This document shows positions 23,850 to 33,121 of a DNA stretch of 33,247 bases, in pieces. Source of the DNA: Campylobacterales bacterium (GTDB taxonomy: Bacteria; Campylobacterota; Campylobacteria; Campylobacterales; Sulfurovaceae); NCBI GenBank assembly GCA_016937775.1, contig JAFGVX010000029.1:1-33247 (forward strand), written 5' to 3'. The notes under the pieces were generated by a model. That model searched no databases, was not told the DNA's origin, and saw only the letters and a list, made by a program, of their open reading frames with translations. Position 1 is the first letter of the stretch, and each line of letters begins with the position of its first letter. Position numbers and translations under genes: made by a program.

Positions 23850-25931
23850 TTGAAGTCAATACAACAAACCCAAGAGAGTAATGTAGACACAGAGGCTTTA
23901 ACAGAGCAGCTTAAAGGGCAGAGAAATTTACAAGAGGACTCTTGGCAATATTGGATGATTGTCGTTATAGCTTTTTTATGGTCTTTGTATCAGCTTTATG
24001 TTGTTATCGTGCCGACAAATAGTGTTTTTATACGCTCAACCCATCTTGCTTTTGCTTTAGCTCTCGCTTTTATGATGTATCCTATGTTTCGTTCAAGCAA
24101 AACCATGCGAACCATCCCTTGGTACAATTTTTTAATTATGCCCGCTGCCGTGTTTACTTCGCTCTATATCTATCTCTTTTATGATGCACTTAATGCCAGA
24201 AATGGCTCTTGGACTACGGCTGATGTTATTGTGGGAATTTTAGGCATTATTTTATTGTTAAAAGCCACAAGAAGAACGCTTGGATTAGCACTTCCTATTA
24301 TTGCTATAATTTTTTTGATCTATGATCATCTAGGGCAATCTATGCCCGATATCATAGCGCATAAGGGTGCAAGCATTAATAAAATAGTAGGACAGATGTT
24401 TCTTACGACAGAGGGGATATTCGGAGTGCCTTTGGGGGTGAGCGCAAGTTATGTTTTTTTGTTTGTTCTCTTCGGCGCACTTTTAGATAAAGCGGGCGCG
24501 GGGAAATATTTTATTGATCTTGCATATGCGCTTTTAGGTAAATATGACGGCGGACCCGCAAAAGCATCCGTTGCTGCTTCAGGAATGATGGGGATTATCT
24601 CAGGAAGTTCTATAGCCAATACGGTAACGACGGGAACTTTTACGATACCGCTTATGAAGAAACTCGGATTTCCCGGATATAAAGCCGCTTCAGTAGAGGT
24701 GGCAGCCTCAACAAATGGGCAACTTATGCCTCCTATTATGGGTGCGGCTGCATTCATCATAGCAGAGTTTTTAGGACTTGCTTATACTGATGTTATCATG
24801 GCTGCTGCTATTCCTGCTTTTGCGAGCTATTTTGCTCTTTTTTACATTGTCCACTTGGAGGCAAAAAAGCTTGGTATAGTAGGTGAAGATCCGGCAAAAT
24901 TTCAAAATGCATTTACGATTTTTAAAAGTGGTATGCACTACATCATACCGATATTTTTTTTGATATATACACTTATTGTGCTGAGACAATCCCCTCAATC
25001 TGCCGCATTTAATGCGATAGTATTTATAATGCTTATCATGGTCACGCAGCATCCTGTAAAAGCATGGCTGAAAAATAAAAAAGTGACACGATCTGATTTT
25101 TTAGTCGGCTTTTATACTATAGGCGAGGGGATGGTCTCGGGCGCAAAAAATATGGTGCCTATTGCTATTGCAACAGCCGTTGCCGGCATTGTTGTTGGTT
25201 CAGTTACATTGACGGGCATAGGGTTGACGCTCGCAGATGTCATCACACAACTCTCAGGCGGATATATTGTCGGTGTTTTGTTTTTAACCGCGGTCGTTTC
25301 ACTTATTTTAGGGATGGGGCTTCCTACAACGGCAAATTATATCGTTATGGCATCTTTAACCGCACCGATTATTATGGAGCTAGCAGGCGATTTAGGCTAT
25401 CTTATTCCTGCAATCGCGGCTCATATGTTTGTGCTTTATTTTGGTATCCTTGCTGATGATACGCCTCCTGTCGGTATGGCGGCGTATGCTGCTGCCGGGA
25501 TTGCTAAAAGTGATCCTATTAGAACGGGGCTTCAGGGGTTTGCATATGATATCAGAACAGCAATTTTGCCGTTTGCTTTTTTCTTTAACAATAAATTACT
25601 ACTTATAAAGAGTGTTGATGCGGCACACCTAAAAGATCCTTCAACTTGGCAATGGGTAACAAATCCTTTTGAAATAGCACTTATATTTGTAACGGCGGTT
25701 ATTGGAATGTTTGCTTTCTCTTCTGCAGTGCAAGGATGGGTTAGAAAAAAAACCACTATTGTTGAAAGAGCACTCCTTCTTATGATAGCTGTATCAATGC
25801 TAGTGCCGAATATTGTAATGCAATGGTTGCATCTAGGAAGCGAATATACAGTATATGCTTTGGGAGCCATAGTTTATCTTATGATTTATATAACTCAAGT
25901 AAGAAGTATGAAAAGTACAAATGAAAGATAG
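23850..25931 (+). CDS. TRAP transporter permease, fused small and large subunits
   Basis: A 693-residue inner-membrane protein that combines the four-helix DctQ-like part (N-terminal about 200 residues) with the about twelve-helix DctM-like transport part. Such fusions are the rule for TAXI-type TRAP systems, which use a sodium or proton gradient. Conserved parts include 'GASINKIVGQMFLTTEGIFGVPLGVSA', 'ASGMMGIISGSSIANTVTTGTFTIPLMKK' and 'GMGLPTTANYIVMASL' (read in pieces). Start is TTG at 23850, right after the receptor TAA, with GAGGAAAAG just upstream in the receptor's last codons. The end has an extra hydrophobic stretch usual in this group. Confidence 0.92.
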   Translation: MKSIQQTQESNVDTEALTEQLKGQRNLQEDSWQYWMIVVIAFLWSLYQLYVVIVPTNSVFIRSTHLAFALALAFMMYPMFRSSKTMRTIPWYNFLIMPAAVFTSLYIYLFYDALNARNGSWTTADVIVGILGIILLLKATRRTLGLALPIIAIIFLIYDHLGQSMPDIIAHKGASINKIVGQMFLTTEGIFGVPLGVSASYVFLFVLFGALLDKAGAGKYFIDLAYALLGKYDGGPAKASVAASGMMGIISGSSIANTVTTGTFTIPLMKKLGFPGYKAASVEVAASTNGQLMPPIMGAAAFIIAEFLGLAYTDVIMAAAIPAFASYFALFYIVHLEAKKLGIVGEDPAKFQNAFTIFKSGMHYIIPIFFLIYTLIVLRQSPQSAAFNAIVFIMLIMVTQHPVKAWLKNKKVTRSDFLVGFYTIGEGMVSGAKNMVPIAIATAVAGIVVGSVTLTGIGLTLADVITQLSGGYIVGVLFLTAVVSLILGMGLPTTANYIVMASLTAPIIMELAGDLGYLIPAIAAHMFVLYFGILADDTPPVGMAAYAAAGIAKSDPIRTGLQGFAYDIRTAILPFAFFFNNKLLLIKSVDAAHLKDPSTWQWVTNPFEIALIFVTAVIGMFAFSSAVQGWVRKKTTIVERALLLMIAVSMLVPNIVMQWLHLGSEYTVYALGAIVYLMIYITQVRSMKSTNER

Positions 25932-26179
25932 GTGATGTAAATATGGAGAAGTTTCTGCATCATTTTTGAGTGATATTGTACTATTCTATCGAGTTTTGAC
26001 TGCCTTTTGAAGAATATAGAGTAGAATCATCAGAATTTTTGTATATTTTTTTCAAGAAATGTGATATATCGTAACTTTATCCTTTCTGAGGTAGCTAAAT
26101 TACATTGTTTTGTTGAATAATGTTTATGTTTTTAAGTATAATAAAATCCTAGTTTAAATTTAATATCAAAGAGGTGAGT
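25932..26179. other. Gap between the TRAP and ETF genes
   Basis: Gene-free stretch of about 250 bases. GATGTA (25943-25948) can pair with TGCATC before a TTTTT run, a weak candidate terminator for the TRAP genes. The rest is AT-rich and holds the ETF promoter at 26113-26142. No small ORF with a ribosome site was seen. Confidence 0.5.
26113..26142 (+). promoter_or_regulatory. Promoter of the ETF-QO/ETF/mdh operon
   Basis: TTGAAT (26113-26118), an 18-base spacer and TATAAT (26137-26142), 38 bases before the ATG at 26180. The three genes that follow are closely spaced and probably depend on it. Confidence 0.55.
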
Positions 26180-27838
26180 ATGGAGAGTGTTGATACAGTT
26201 TCGACTGATGTGTTGATAATTGGGGGAGGACCTTCAGGTCTCTCGGCAGCAATACGTCTTGCTGATAAATTGAAAGAAAAAGGTGTAAGCAAAAATATAA
26301 TGCTTATTGAAAAAGGTGAGGAAATCGGCTCTCATATTCTTTCGGGAGCGGTTATTAAAACCGATGTTTTTAAAGAATTGTTAACTTCTGATGAATTTAA
26401 TGAAATGCCGTTTGATTGTGAAGTTAAGGTCGATAAAACGGTTAAATTGAGTGAAAACGGCGAGACCACTTTACCTTTTCATCCGCCTTATATGAACAAT
26501 ATCGGAAACCAAATTGCATCTTTGGGAAAAATCTGTAAATTTCTTGCTACGTGTGCAGTTAGTAGAGGAGTAGAAATATATAGCGGTTTTGCAGTGGATG
26601 AACTACTCTATGAAAACGGAAAAGTAGTTGGTGCTAAAACAAAAGATACAGGTGTGGATCATGAGGGGAAACCACAAAAGAATTTCCAAAAAGGTACATC
26701 GGTAAAAGCCGGCATTACAATACTCGCAGAAGGTACGCGCGGAAGTTTGGCTAAGCAATTGATTTCAAAATTTGATTTAGATGCTACATCTAATCCTCAA
26801 GTTTATTCTCTAGGCGTAAAAGAGAGTTGGAATGTGCCTGAAGGCAGAATTGAAGCCGGAACGGTTTATCACACCATGGGTTATCCTTTGATTGATGGTC
26901 AAGAGTTTGGGGGTGGATTTATCTATGGTATGAAAAACAATAAGGTCGGACTAGGTTTAGTTGTTGGACTTGATTATGAAGATCCTAGTTTCAATATCCA
27001 CGCTGCTATGCAAGTTTGGAAACAACATCCGAAAATTAAGGCTATCTTGGAAGGTGGTTCTGTGAGTGAAGCAGGCGCTAAAACTTTACCTGAAGGTGGT
27101 TGGAACTCTATCCCAAAACTTTATGATGACAATGTTATGATCGTTGGAGATAGTGCCGGATTTGTTGCTATGCCTGCACTTAAAGGTATCCATCTAGCGG
27201 CTACTTCGGGGATGTGTGCTGCAGATACTGCTGCACTAGCATTAGTAAAAGGCGATACATCCGCTTCTACTTTAACTCGCTATAAAGAGCTTGTTGATGC
27301 AAGTAGAATTAAAAAAGAGTTATATCCGGTAAGAAACTTTAGAGCCGTTATGCAAGACGGGATGATACTTGGTGGGCTTAAGTTTGGTGTTCAACTTCTC
27401 ACACGAGGTTTCTGTTTGCTTACACCTGATACACATAGCGATGCAAGTGAAACTAAAAAAGTAAAAGAGTTTACAGGGCGTCCTTTCAAAGAGAGATTTG
27501 CCGGGAAACTTGATTTTGATAAAAAATTAACTTTTGATAAAGTTACAACAGTTTTTCAATCACGCGCAATGCACGATGAGCATCAGCCGGTTCATATAAT
27601 CATAAATAACCCTGAACAATTCCGATCATCTAATATAGAAGTGTACGGCTTAAGCGAAGAAGCTATGTGTCCTGCTGAAGTGTATGAGTTACATATAGAT
27701 AAACAAGGCAATAAAAGCTTACGATTGCATGCCGAAAATTGTCTTCACTGTAAAACTTGTGATATAAAATCGCCAAACGGCGGCATAACATGGACGACGC
27801 CTTATGGTGAAGATGGTCCAGAATATAGAGAAATGTAG
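26180..27838 (+). CDS. Electron transfer flavoprotein:quinone oxidoreductase (ETF-QO)
   Basis: ETF-QO passes electrons from reduced ETF to the membrane quinone (menaquinone here). The 552-residue protein has the FAD-binding 'VLIIGGGPSGLSAA' (residues 11-24), the 'GEEIGSHILSGAVI' segment, 'GDSAGFVAMPALKGIHLAATSG', and a C-terminal 4Fe-4S site with one Cys in 'AMCPAEVYE' and three in 'NCLHCKTCDIKSPNGGITW'. All four ligands are present and length matches ETF-QO rather than the shorter FixC. ATG at 26180 has GAGGTG upstream; the GTG at 26174 lies in that site. The fused ETF follows after 13 bases. No acyl-CoA dehydrogenase is present in the window. Confidence 0.93.
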   Translation: MESVDTVSTDVLIIGGGPSGLSAAIRLADKLKEKGVSKNIMLIEKGEEIGSHILSGAVIKTDVFKELLTSDEFNEMPFDCEVKVDKTVKLSENGETTLPFHPPYMNNIGNQIASLGKICKFLATCAVSRGVEIYSGFAVDELLYENGKVVGAKTKDTGVDHEGKPQKNFQKGTSVKAGITILAEGTRGSLAKQLISKFDLDATSNPQVYSLGVKESWNVPEGRIEAGTVYHTMGYPLIDGQEFGGGFIYGMKNNKVGLGLVVGLDYEDPSFNIHAAMQVWKQHPKIKAILEGGSVSEAGAKTLPEGGWNSIPKLYDDNVMIVGDSAGFVAMPALKGIHLAATSGMCAADTAALALVKGDTSASTLTRYKELVDASRIKKELYPVRNFRAVMQDGMILGGLKFGVQLLTRGFCLLTPDTHSDASETKKVKEFTGRPFKERFAGKLDFDKKLTFDKVTTVFQSRAMHDEHQPVHIIINNPEQFRSSNIEVYGLSEEAMCPAEVYELHIDKQGNKSLRLHAENCLHCKTCDIKSPNGGITWTTPYGEDGPEYREM

Positions 27839-27851
27839 GAGAGGGAAATAT

Positions 27852-29819
27852 ATGGCTTTAACAATAATTAGTTTAATGAAACAAGTACCGTTAGCATCAG
27901 AGATGAGAATGGGTGAAGATGGCTTAATGGATAGAACAAAGGCAAAATCTATCATAAATGTGGATTGTAGTTTTGGACTTGAGGCAGGTTTACAGCTGAA
28001 AAAGCAAAATCCGGATGCCAAATTGATCGTCTGTTCTATGGGACCGCCTTCATTTGAGGTCTCATTGAAAAAAGCGATAGCTATGGGGTATGATGAGGCG
28101 TATCTTCTCTCAGATAGAAAACTTGGAGGAAGTGATACCTTTGCGACGGGTTTAGCGATAGCTACGATGTTGCGACATTTAGGTTTTGGAAAAGGGCTTA
28201 ATGAGGATTTTGTTATCGTCGCGGGGAGACAAACGAGTGATGGTGATACAGCGCATGTTCCTTCTCAAGTTGCAGAGAATTTGAAAATTCCTCAAGGTAC
28301 ATTTATCGAAACTGCTAGTTTGGTAGACGGTAAAGTTCACGCAAAAAGAATTATCGAGGGCGGTTATCAAATGATGAGTCTTCCTGTTCCATGCGCTATG
28401 AGTTTTACGCCAACAGGAGTTGAGCCTAGAAGAAAATCTTTAGCCGGCGCGGTTAAAGCAAATAGAGCAAAAGTTACAGTATTTAGCATCGAAGATATTA
28501 ATTTGAGTGAAGAGTTTATCGGATTGGGGACTCCGGGGGAAAACGGGTCTCCGACAATCGTATCAAAAGTTGCAAATGTCGTAAGCGAGAGAGCTCCTAT
28601 AAAAATGTCATCAGGGCACAATGAGAGAGAATTGGTATCAAGTTTTTTAGATAACTTTAAAGCCGGTAAAAATACTTTAGAAGTCAAAGAGGCGAAAGCA
28701 AAAGTAGAAAAAACTAGAGATGAGAGCCTAGAAGTTATTGACTTTAGAAACGGTGCAAAAGGTATTATTACTTGGGCAGAAGTCGTAAAAGGTCAAATTT
28801 CTAGACCATCTTTAGAGCTTTTAACACCGGCAAGAGAGTTGGCGAATGATTTAGGTAATGATACAAAAGTAACAACAGTATTGATCGGTAAAAATGTCGG
28901 CGAGCTTGCAAAAGAGCTCATAGCATATGGCGCAGATGAAGTTGTCGTAGTAGATGATGAGAGACTCGAAGAGTACAGAATTTTACCGTTTTCAGAAATC
29001 TTTGCACAAGTAATCAAAGAGAGAAATCCGGAGATTGCACTCTTTGCTGCAACAACGGCAGGGCGTGAATTGGCTCCTAGAATTGGAGTTAAGACAGGGA
29101 GTGGGGTAACTGCTGATTGTACTTCACTTGAGATAGGCGAGCATAAACATAGAAACAAAGAGACAAAAGTGCAAGTAATATATGCTCCATTACTAGAGTC
29201 AAGAAGACCAACTTATGGTGAATCTAAGCTTGCTACGATTATCGGTTTTGTTTGTCCTCAAATCTCGACTGCACGTGCTGGAACATTTGCTGTGCCTCCA
29301 AAAGATGAAAGTAGAAAGGGAACTATCTCTAGCTTTACCCCAAAATTAGATGAGAGCGAATTTGTATCTGAAATTATTGAAACCGTGATCGGCGAAGCCG
29401 GCGGTCAAGCTCTATTTGATGCAGATATTATAGTTTCAGGCGGGCGCGGTACTGCAGGTGATGGTATGCAACTCGTGAAGGATTTAGCACAAGCATTGAA
29501 AGAACAAGGTCTAAAAGCAGAATGGGCAGCATCAAGGGTTATGGTTGATGAGGGTGTTTCTGAATATGCAAAACAGATAGGTCAAACGGGTAAAACCGTA
29601 CGACCCAAAGTGTATGTTGCAGTCGGTATTAGTGGTGCGGTGCAACATGTCGCCGGCATGAAAGAAGCGGAGACGATAGTTGCAATTAATCACAATGCGA
29701 AAGAGACGATTTTCAATAATGCTGATTTTGGAATAGTCGGCGAGTATGAAGATGTACTTCCTGAGCTTATAGAAAAGGTAAAAAATGGGTTTACATTTGG
29801 CATAGAAGCTAAAGCATAA
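27852..29819 (+). CDS. Electron transfer flavoprotein, beta and alpha subunits fused (EtfB-EtfA)
   Basis: ETF normally is a dimer of separate chains; here one 655-residue chain holds both. Beta part, residues 1 to about 260: 'SLMKQVPLASEM', 'VCSMGPPSFEVSLKKAIAMGYDEAYLLSD' (read in pieces) and 'GRQTSDGDTAHVPSQVAENL' (125-144). The last resembles the DGDTAxVxxQ form of group II/bifurcating ETFs rather than the DDxNQTGQ of classical ETF. Alpha part, about 300 to 655: 'ELLTPARELANDLG', 'ATTAGRELAPRIGVKTGSGVTADCT' (read in pieces) and the FAD site 'QIGQTGKTVRPKVYVAVGIS' from residue 575. A charged linker (270-295) joins them. ATG at 27852 sits behind GGAGAGGGAA. The frame is clean across the junction, so the fusion is real unless the assembly is wrong. 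Confidence 0.92.
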   Translation: MALTIISLMKQVPLASEMRMGEDGLMDRTKAKSIINVDCSFGLEAGLQLKKQNPDAKLIVCSMGPPSFEVSLKKAIAMGYDEAYLLSDRKLGGSDTFATGLAIATMLRHLGFGKGLNEDFVIVAGRQTSDGDTAHVPSQVAENLKIPQGTFIETASLVDGKVHAKRIIEGGYQMMSLPVPCAMSFTPTGVEPRRKSLAGAVKANRAKVTVFSIEDINLSEEFIGLGTPGENGSPTIVSKVANVVSERAPIKMSSGHNERELVSSFLDNFKAGKNTLEVKEAKAKVEKTRDESLEVIDFRNGAKGIITWAEVVKGQISRPSLELLTPARELANDLGNDTKVTTVLIGKNVGELAKELIAYGADEVVVVDDERLEEYRILPFSEIFAQVIKERNPEIALFAATTAGRELAPRIGVKTGSGVTADCTSLEIGEHKHRNKETKVQVIYAPLLESRRPTYGESKLATIIGFVCPQISTARAGTFAVPPKDESRKGTISSFTPKLDESEFVSEIIETVIGEAGGQALFDADIIVSGGRGTAGDGMQLVKDLAQALKEQGLKAEWAASRVMVDEGVSEYAKQIGQTGKTVRPKVYVAVGISGAVQHVAGMKEAETIVAINHNAKETIFNNADFGIVGEYEDVLPELIEKVKNGFTFGIEAKA

Positions 29820-29838
29820 AAAAATATAAAGGAGAAGC

Positions 29839-30783
29839 ATGGTAGGAAGAAAAGTTGGAATAGTAGGCGCTGGATTTGTTGGCGCCACAGCCGCATACAG
29901 CATGACGATATTGGGAATTTGTCACGAGGTTATCTTGTATGATGTTGTGCCTGAAATGGCGATTGGAAAAGCGATAGATATAGGACAATCGACAAACTAT
30001 TCCGCAAAAGGAACGATAGTCACGGCAGCAAAAACGCCTGCAGATATAAAAGATTGTGATATCGTTGTTATCACTGCAGGAGTTCCGCGAAGAAGCGAGA
30101 TGAAAAGAGCTGATCTTTTGATGATTAATGCGAAGATTGTAAAAGAGGTTGTGGAGAATGTCAAAATATATTCTCCAAATGCCATTATACTTTGTGTATC
30201 AAATCCTTTGGATGTTATGAACTATGTTGCGTATAAGCTTACGGGCTGGGACAGAAAGAGAATTATCGGTATGGCAGGAGCACTCGATGTTTCTAGAATG
30301 GCATACCAAATTCATAAAAAAGTAGGCTTCGGTTCGGGTCAAATGCGAGCAATGGTTGTCGGCAATCATGGACAAGATATGATCCCATGTCCTGAGATAT
30401 CTGCCGTTGGGGGCGTACCGCTCGATCAATTGTTAGGCAGAAACGATATGGATGAGATTATCGAGAAGACGAAAGAGGGTGGTGCAGAGATCGTCAAATA
30501 TCTTAGTACTTCAGCCTACTATGCTCCGGGACGAGCTATCTCGGTAATGGTTGAAGCGATACTTCATGATTCTAGAATTGTGATGCCGTCTTCTGTTGTG
30601 CTTGACGGAGAATATGGGCATAAAGATGTTTCTATCGGAGTTCCTATTGTACTTGGAGCAAGTGGTGTCGAGAAAATTATTGAGCTTAATATTCCCGAAG
30701 ATAAAAAAGTAAAATTCGATCAAGCGGTAGCTTCAGTACAAGAGTCTATCGATATATTGAGAGAAAATAACTTTTTTGACTAA
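29839..30783 (+). CDS. mdh: Malate dehydrogenase, lactate-dehydrogenase-like type
   Basis: NAD-dependent interconversion of malate and oxaloacetate in the (possibly reductive) TCA cycle. The 314-residue protein has the Rossmann motif 'GIVGAGFVGATAAY', with D35 in 'ILYDV' favouring NAD over NADP. The active-site loop 'GVPRRSEMKRADLL' has Arg where lactate dehydrogenases have Gln, which indicates malate. 'NPLDVMNYVAY' and 'GMAGALDVSRM' are conserved. The catalytic His is H177 in 'GNHGQDMIP', where most relatives read GxHGDxM, so the residue next to it is Gln and Asp is shifted by one. ATG follows AAAGGAG, 19 bases after the ETF gene. Confidence 0.9.
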   Translation: MVGRKVGIVGAGFVGATAAYSMTILGICHEVILYDVVPEMAIGKAIDIGQSTNYSAKGTIVTAAKTPADIKDCDIVVITAGVPRRSEMKRADLLMINAKIVKEVVENVKIYSPNAIILCVSNPLDVMNYVAYKLTGWDRKRIIGMAGALDVSRMAYQIHKKVGFGSGQMRAMVVGNHGQDMIPCPEISAVGGVPLDQLLGRNDMDEIIEKTKEGGAEIVKYLSTSAYYAPGRAISVMVEAILHDSRIVMPSSVVLDGEYGHKDVSIGVPIVLGASGVEKIIELNIPEDKKVKFDQAVASVQESIDILRENNFFD

Positions 30784-30815
30784 TCCGCGCGCTCGCGGAT
30801 AGATTTTAGATTTTA
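30783..30815 (+). terminator. Terminator after mdh
   Basis: ATCCGCG-CGCT-CGCGGAT is a perfect seven-base GC-rich stem that includes the last base of the mdh stop codon, followed by AGATTTTAGATTTTATTTC. It separates mdh from the convergent DUF502 gene. Confidence 0.55.
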
Positions 30816-31481
30816 TTTCTCATTTCTTTTTAGATACTCGCTCAAAGTTAAAAGTTTATTTTGCTCTATCGGTTGAGATTTTAGTATCTCAGCAAGAGAT
30901 TTAACGCCCATAGAAAGAAGGTATTGGAGATTGTCATCAAAAGATGCCCCTTCAATCACATAGATATCATCTTTGTGCACTTCAAACATAAAGCCACCGT
31001 TAGGTATCGGTGACATTGAAAGTGTAACAGTGTAGTGGTCTTTAATGATACTCTCTTTTTGAGAATACATTAGTCCTACATTAAAGCTCTTATTTGCTCC
31101 AAAACCCGCAATTGCAACGACTAATACCTTCCTATCTCCGGCTTTCGATGAGTTAAATATACCGATCATATCTTTAATCGTTTTATAGCCGGGAATTTTC
31201 TCGAGAAGTTTTTCAACCCATTGTGCAAATCTCGTATCCATCAGATGACCTACAAAATAGAGTAGCATTAAAAAAAGTACAATAAATATCAATATCCAAA
31301 GATTTTGATATTTTTCGGGATTGAAGCCGATGAACGCAAAGAATTTTATTCCAACAAGTTCGGTTACGGTTCTATATATCCATATTATCGCCATAGCTAT
31401 TAAAGCTATGGGGAGTATCCAAAAGAGTCCTTTGAGGATAAGCTCTAAAAAATGACTAAAAAACTTATTTTTTTTGTGCAC
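30813..31481 (-). CDS. DUF502 family membrane protein
   Basis: A 222-residue inner-membrane protein with two helices (about residues 16-36 and 61-82) and a C-terminal soluble domain. 'WVEKLLEKIPGYKTIKDMIGIF' after the second helix and 'SMSPIPNGGFMFEVHKDDIYV' (read in pieces) are typical of DUF502, whose function is unknown. Start is GTG directly after the leuA TAG, with AAAGGAATA seven bases upstream, so it is co-transcribed with leuA; a link to leucine synthesis is not implied by the family. Confidence 0.85.
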   Translation of the reverse strand: MHKKNKFFSHFLELILKGLFWILPIALIAMAIIWIYRTVTELVGIKFFAFIGFNPEKYQNLWILIFIVLFLMLLYFVGHLMDTRFAQWVEKLLEKIPGYKTIKDMIGIFNSSKAGDRKVLVVAIAGFGANKSFNVGLMYSQKESIIKDHYTVTLSMSPIPNGGFMFEVHKDDIYVIEGASFDDNLQYLLSMGVKSLAEILKSQPIEQNKLLTLSEYLKRNEK

Positions 31482-33032
31482 CTATATTCCTTTTGAAGAA
31501 CTGTTTTTTAATCTTCCTTGCATGCTAAGATAACTATTGAGTGCTCCTATATAGGCTTTTGCGCTTGCAAGCATAGTATCCAAACTAAGTCCGTGACCTA
31601 TCATTGCAGGCTCACTATCGTCAAATGTTACTTTGACTGTTACATTCGCTAGAGCATCTTTACCTTGTGAAACGGAAGTAACTTTATAGTCAATCAAAGT
31701 ACCTTTAAAGCCCGTGACTCTATCAATCGTTTTAAAGACAGCATCTATTGTACCTCCTCCGATACTCGCATCTGTTTTTTCTTTCTCTTTGTGCCTTATC
31801 GTCACGGCAGCACTCGGAACACCACCTGTTGAATCCATGAGTTGCATAGCAATCAATTCATATACTTTCTCTACATGAGTCATTTCACTTGTTACAAGTG
31901 CCCGTATATCGTCATCATAGATATTCTTCTTTTTGTCGGCAAGCTCTTTAAATCGCTCGAATGCTTTGTTTATCTCTTCATTATTTGCCTCAAACCCAAG
32001 TTTTGTAAGTTTATCTTTAAATGCCGCTCTTCCGGAATGTTTGCCAAGTATTAATGTGTCACTGATGTCTATGCCTATATCTTCAGGTCTGATAATCTCA
32101 TAGGTCTCTTTGTTTTTGAGCATTCCGTCTTGGTGGATGCCACTCTCATGAGCGAATGCATTTTTACCGACAATTGCTTTATTTGGTTGTGGTTCGATTC
32201 CCGTGATATTAGCTATCAATCTACTTGTCAGATATATCTCTTTAGTGTTAATATTGGTATCTAAACCGACAAAAATATCTTTTCGTGTCTTCATTGCCAT
32301 AACAATCTCTTCAAGTGCAGCATTACCGGCTCGTTCACCTAAGCCGTTAATAGTGCATTCAACTTGTCTAGCGCCATTCAAGATGCTCTCCAAGGAGTTT
32401 GCTACACCAAGTCCAAGATCATTATGATTGTGAACAGATATGATAGCTCTTCCTTTGGTGTATTCACTCATTATTCGTATCATTTCGCCTATTTCGCTCG
32501 GCATTCTAAAACCAACGGTATCGGGTAAATTGATAGTAGAAGCACCTGCTTCTATAACAGCATCAGTAATCTCTTTCAAAAAACCTATATCACTTCTGCC
32601 GGCATCTTCGCAGCTAAACTCCACATCATCTGCAAATTCTTTTGCATATGTAACGGCATTAATAGCCTTTTTGATGACCTCATCGGGAGTCATTCTAAGT
32701 TTATGTTCCATATGTATGGAACTTGTTGCGATAAAAGTATGAATCCTTTTAAATTTTGCATGTTTTATAGCTTCACCCGCAGCTTTTATATCTTTGTCTA
32801 CTGCTCTTGCAAGCGAACATACGGTGGAGCGGGCTACCTTTTGTGCTATTTGTGAAATAGCATCAAAATCTCCAGGACTTGCAGCTGCAAATCCTGCTTC
32901 TATGATATCAACGCGTAATCTTTCTAACTGAGAAGCTATACGTATCTTCTCTTCAGTGTTCATAGATGCGCCGGGGCTTTGTTCCCCGTCTCTCAATGTC
33001 GTATCAAATATCTTTATAATTTCTGTTGTCAT
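31482..33032 (-). CDS. leuA: 2-isopropylmalate synthase LeuA
   Basis: LeuA condenses acetyl-CoA with 2-oxoisovalerate, the first committed step of leucine synthesis. The 516-residue protein has the catalytic TIM barrel with '[16 protein letters not shown]' (metal ligand Asp and Arg), '[15 protein letters not shown]' and '[14 protein letters not shown]', then '[13 protein letters not shown]', and a C-terminal regulatory LeuA dimer domain ('[14 protein letters not shown]') that binds leucine for feedback control. Length is normal for the bacterial short form. Homocitrate and citramalate synthases are related, but the whole pattern and the leucine leader peptide upstream argue for LeuA. ATG follows AAAGGC about nine bases upstream. 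Confidence 0.95.
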   Translation of the reverse strand: MTTEIIKIFDTTLRDGEQSPGASMNTEEKIRIASQLERLRVDIIEAGFAAASPGDFDAISQIAQKVARSTVCSLARAVDKDIKAAGEAIKHAKFKRIHTFIATSSIHMEHKLRMTPDEVIKKAINAVTYAKEFADDVEFSCEDAGRSDIGFLKEITDAVIEAGASTINLPDTVGFRMPSEIGEMIRIMSEYTKGRAIISVHNHNDLGLGVANSLESILNGARQVECTINGLGERAGNAALEEIVMAMKTRKDIFVGLDTNINTKEIYLTSRLIANITGIEPQPNKAIVGKNAFAHESGIHQDGMLKNKETYEIIRPEDIGIDISDTLILGKHSGRAAFKDKLTKLGFEANNEEINKAFERFKELADKKKNIYDDDIRALVTSEMTHVEKVYELIAMQLMDSTGGVPSAAVTIRHKEKEKTDASIGGGTIDAVFKTIDRVTGFKGTLIDYKVTSVSQGKDALANVTVKVTFDDSEPAMIGHGLSLDTMLASAKAYIGALNSYLSMQGRLKNSSSKGI

Positions 33033-33056
33033 AATAAATGCCTTTAAATAAATGCA

Positions 33057-33076
33057 AACAATAGTGTAATATTGTT
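33057..33076. repeat. AT-rich inverted repeat between the leader peptide and leuA
   Basis: AACAATA-GTGTAA-TATTGTT is a perfect seven-base inverted repeat, 25-44 bases before the leuA ATG. With only one G-C pair per stem arm it would be a weak hairpin, but it is the only perfect one between the leader stop and leuA and may be part of attenuation. A TATAAT on the minus strand at 33084-33079 could alternatively be a second leuA promoter. Confidence 0.35.
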
Positions 33077-33121
33077 AAATTATACCAAAAAAGGTAATAG
33101 CATGTTGTTAAAAAATGATAA

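Noticed and set aside
26180-26220. Possible frameshift or degenerate start in ETF-QO
   Set aside because: The upstream GTG is part of the ribosome site; the frame from ATG 26180 is complete.
13129-30800. Shared repeat family from the similar hairpins after groEL and mdh (both begin ATCCGC and end GCGGAT)
   Set aside because: The stems differ inside and in the loop; short GC-rich terminators often look alike. Only two copies are present.
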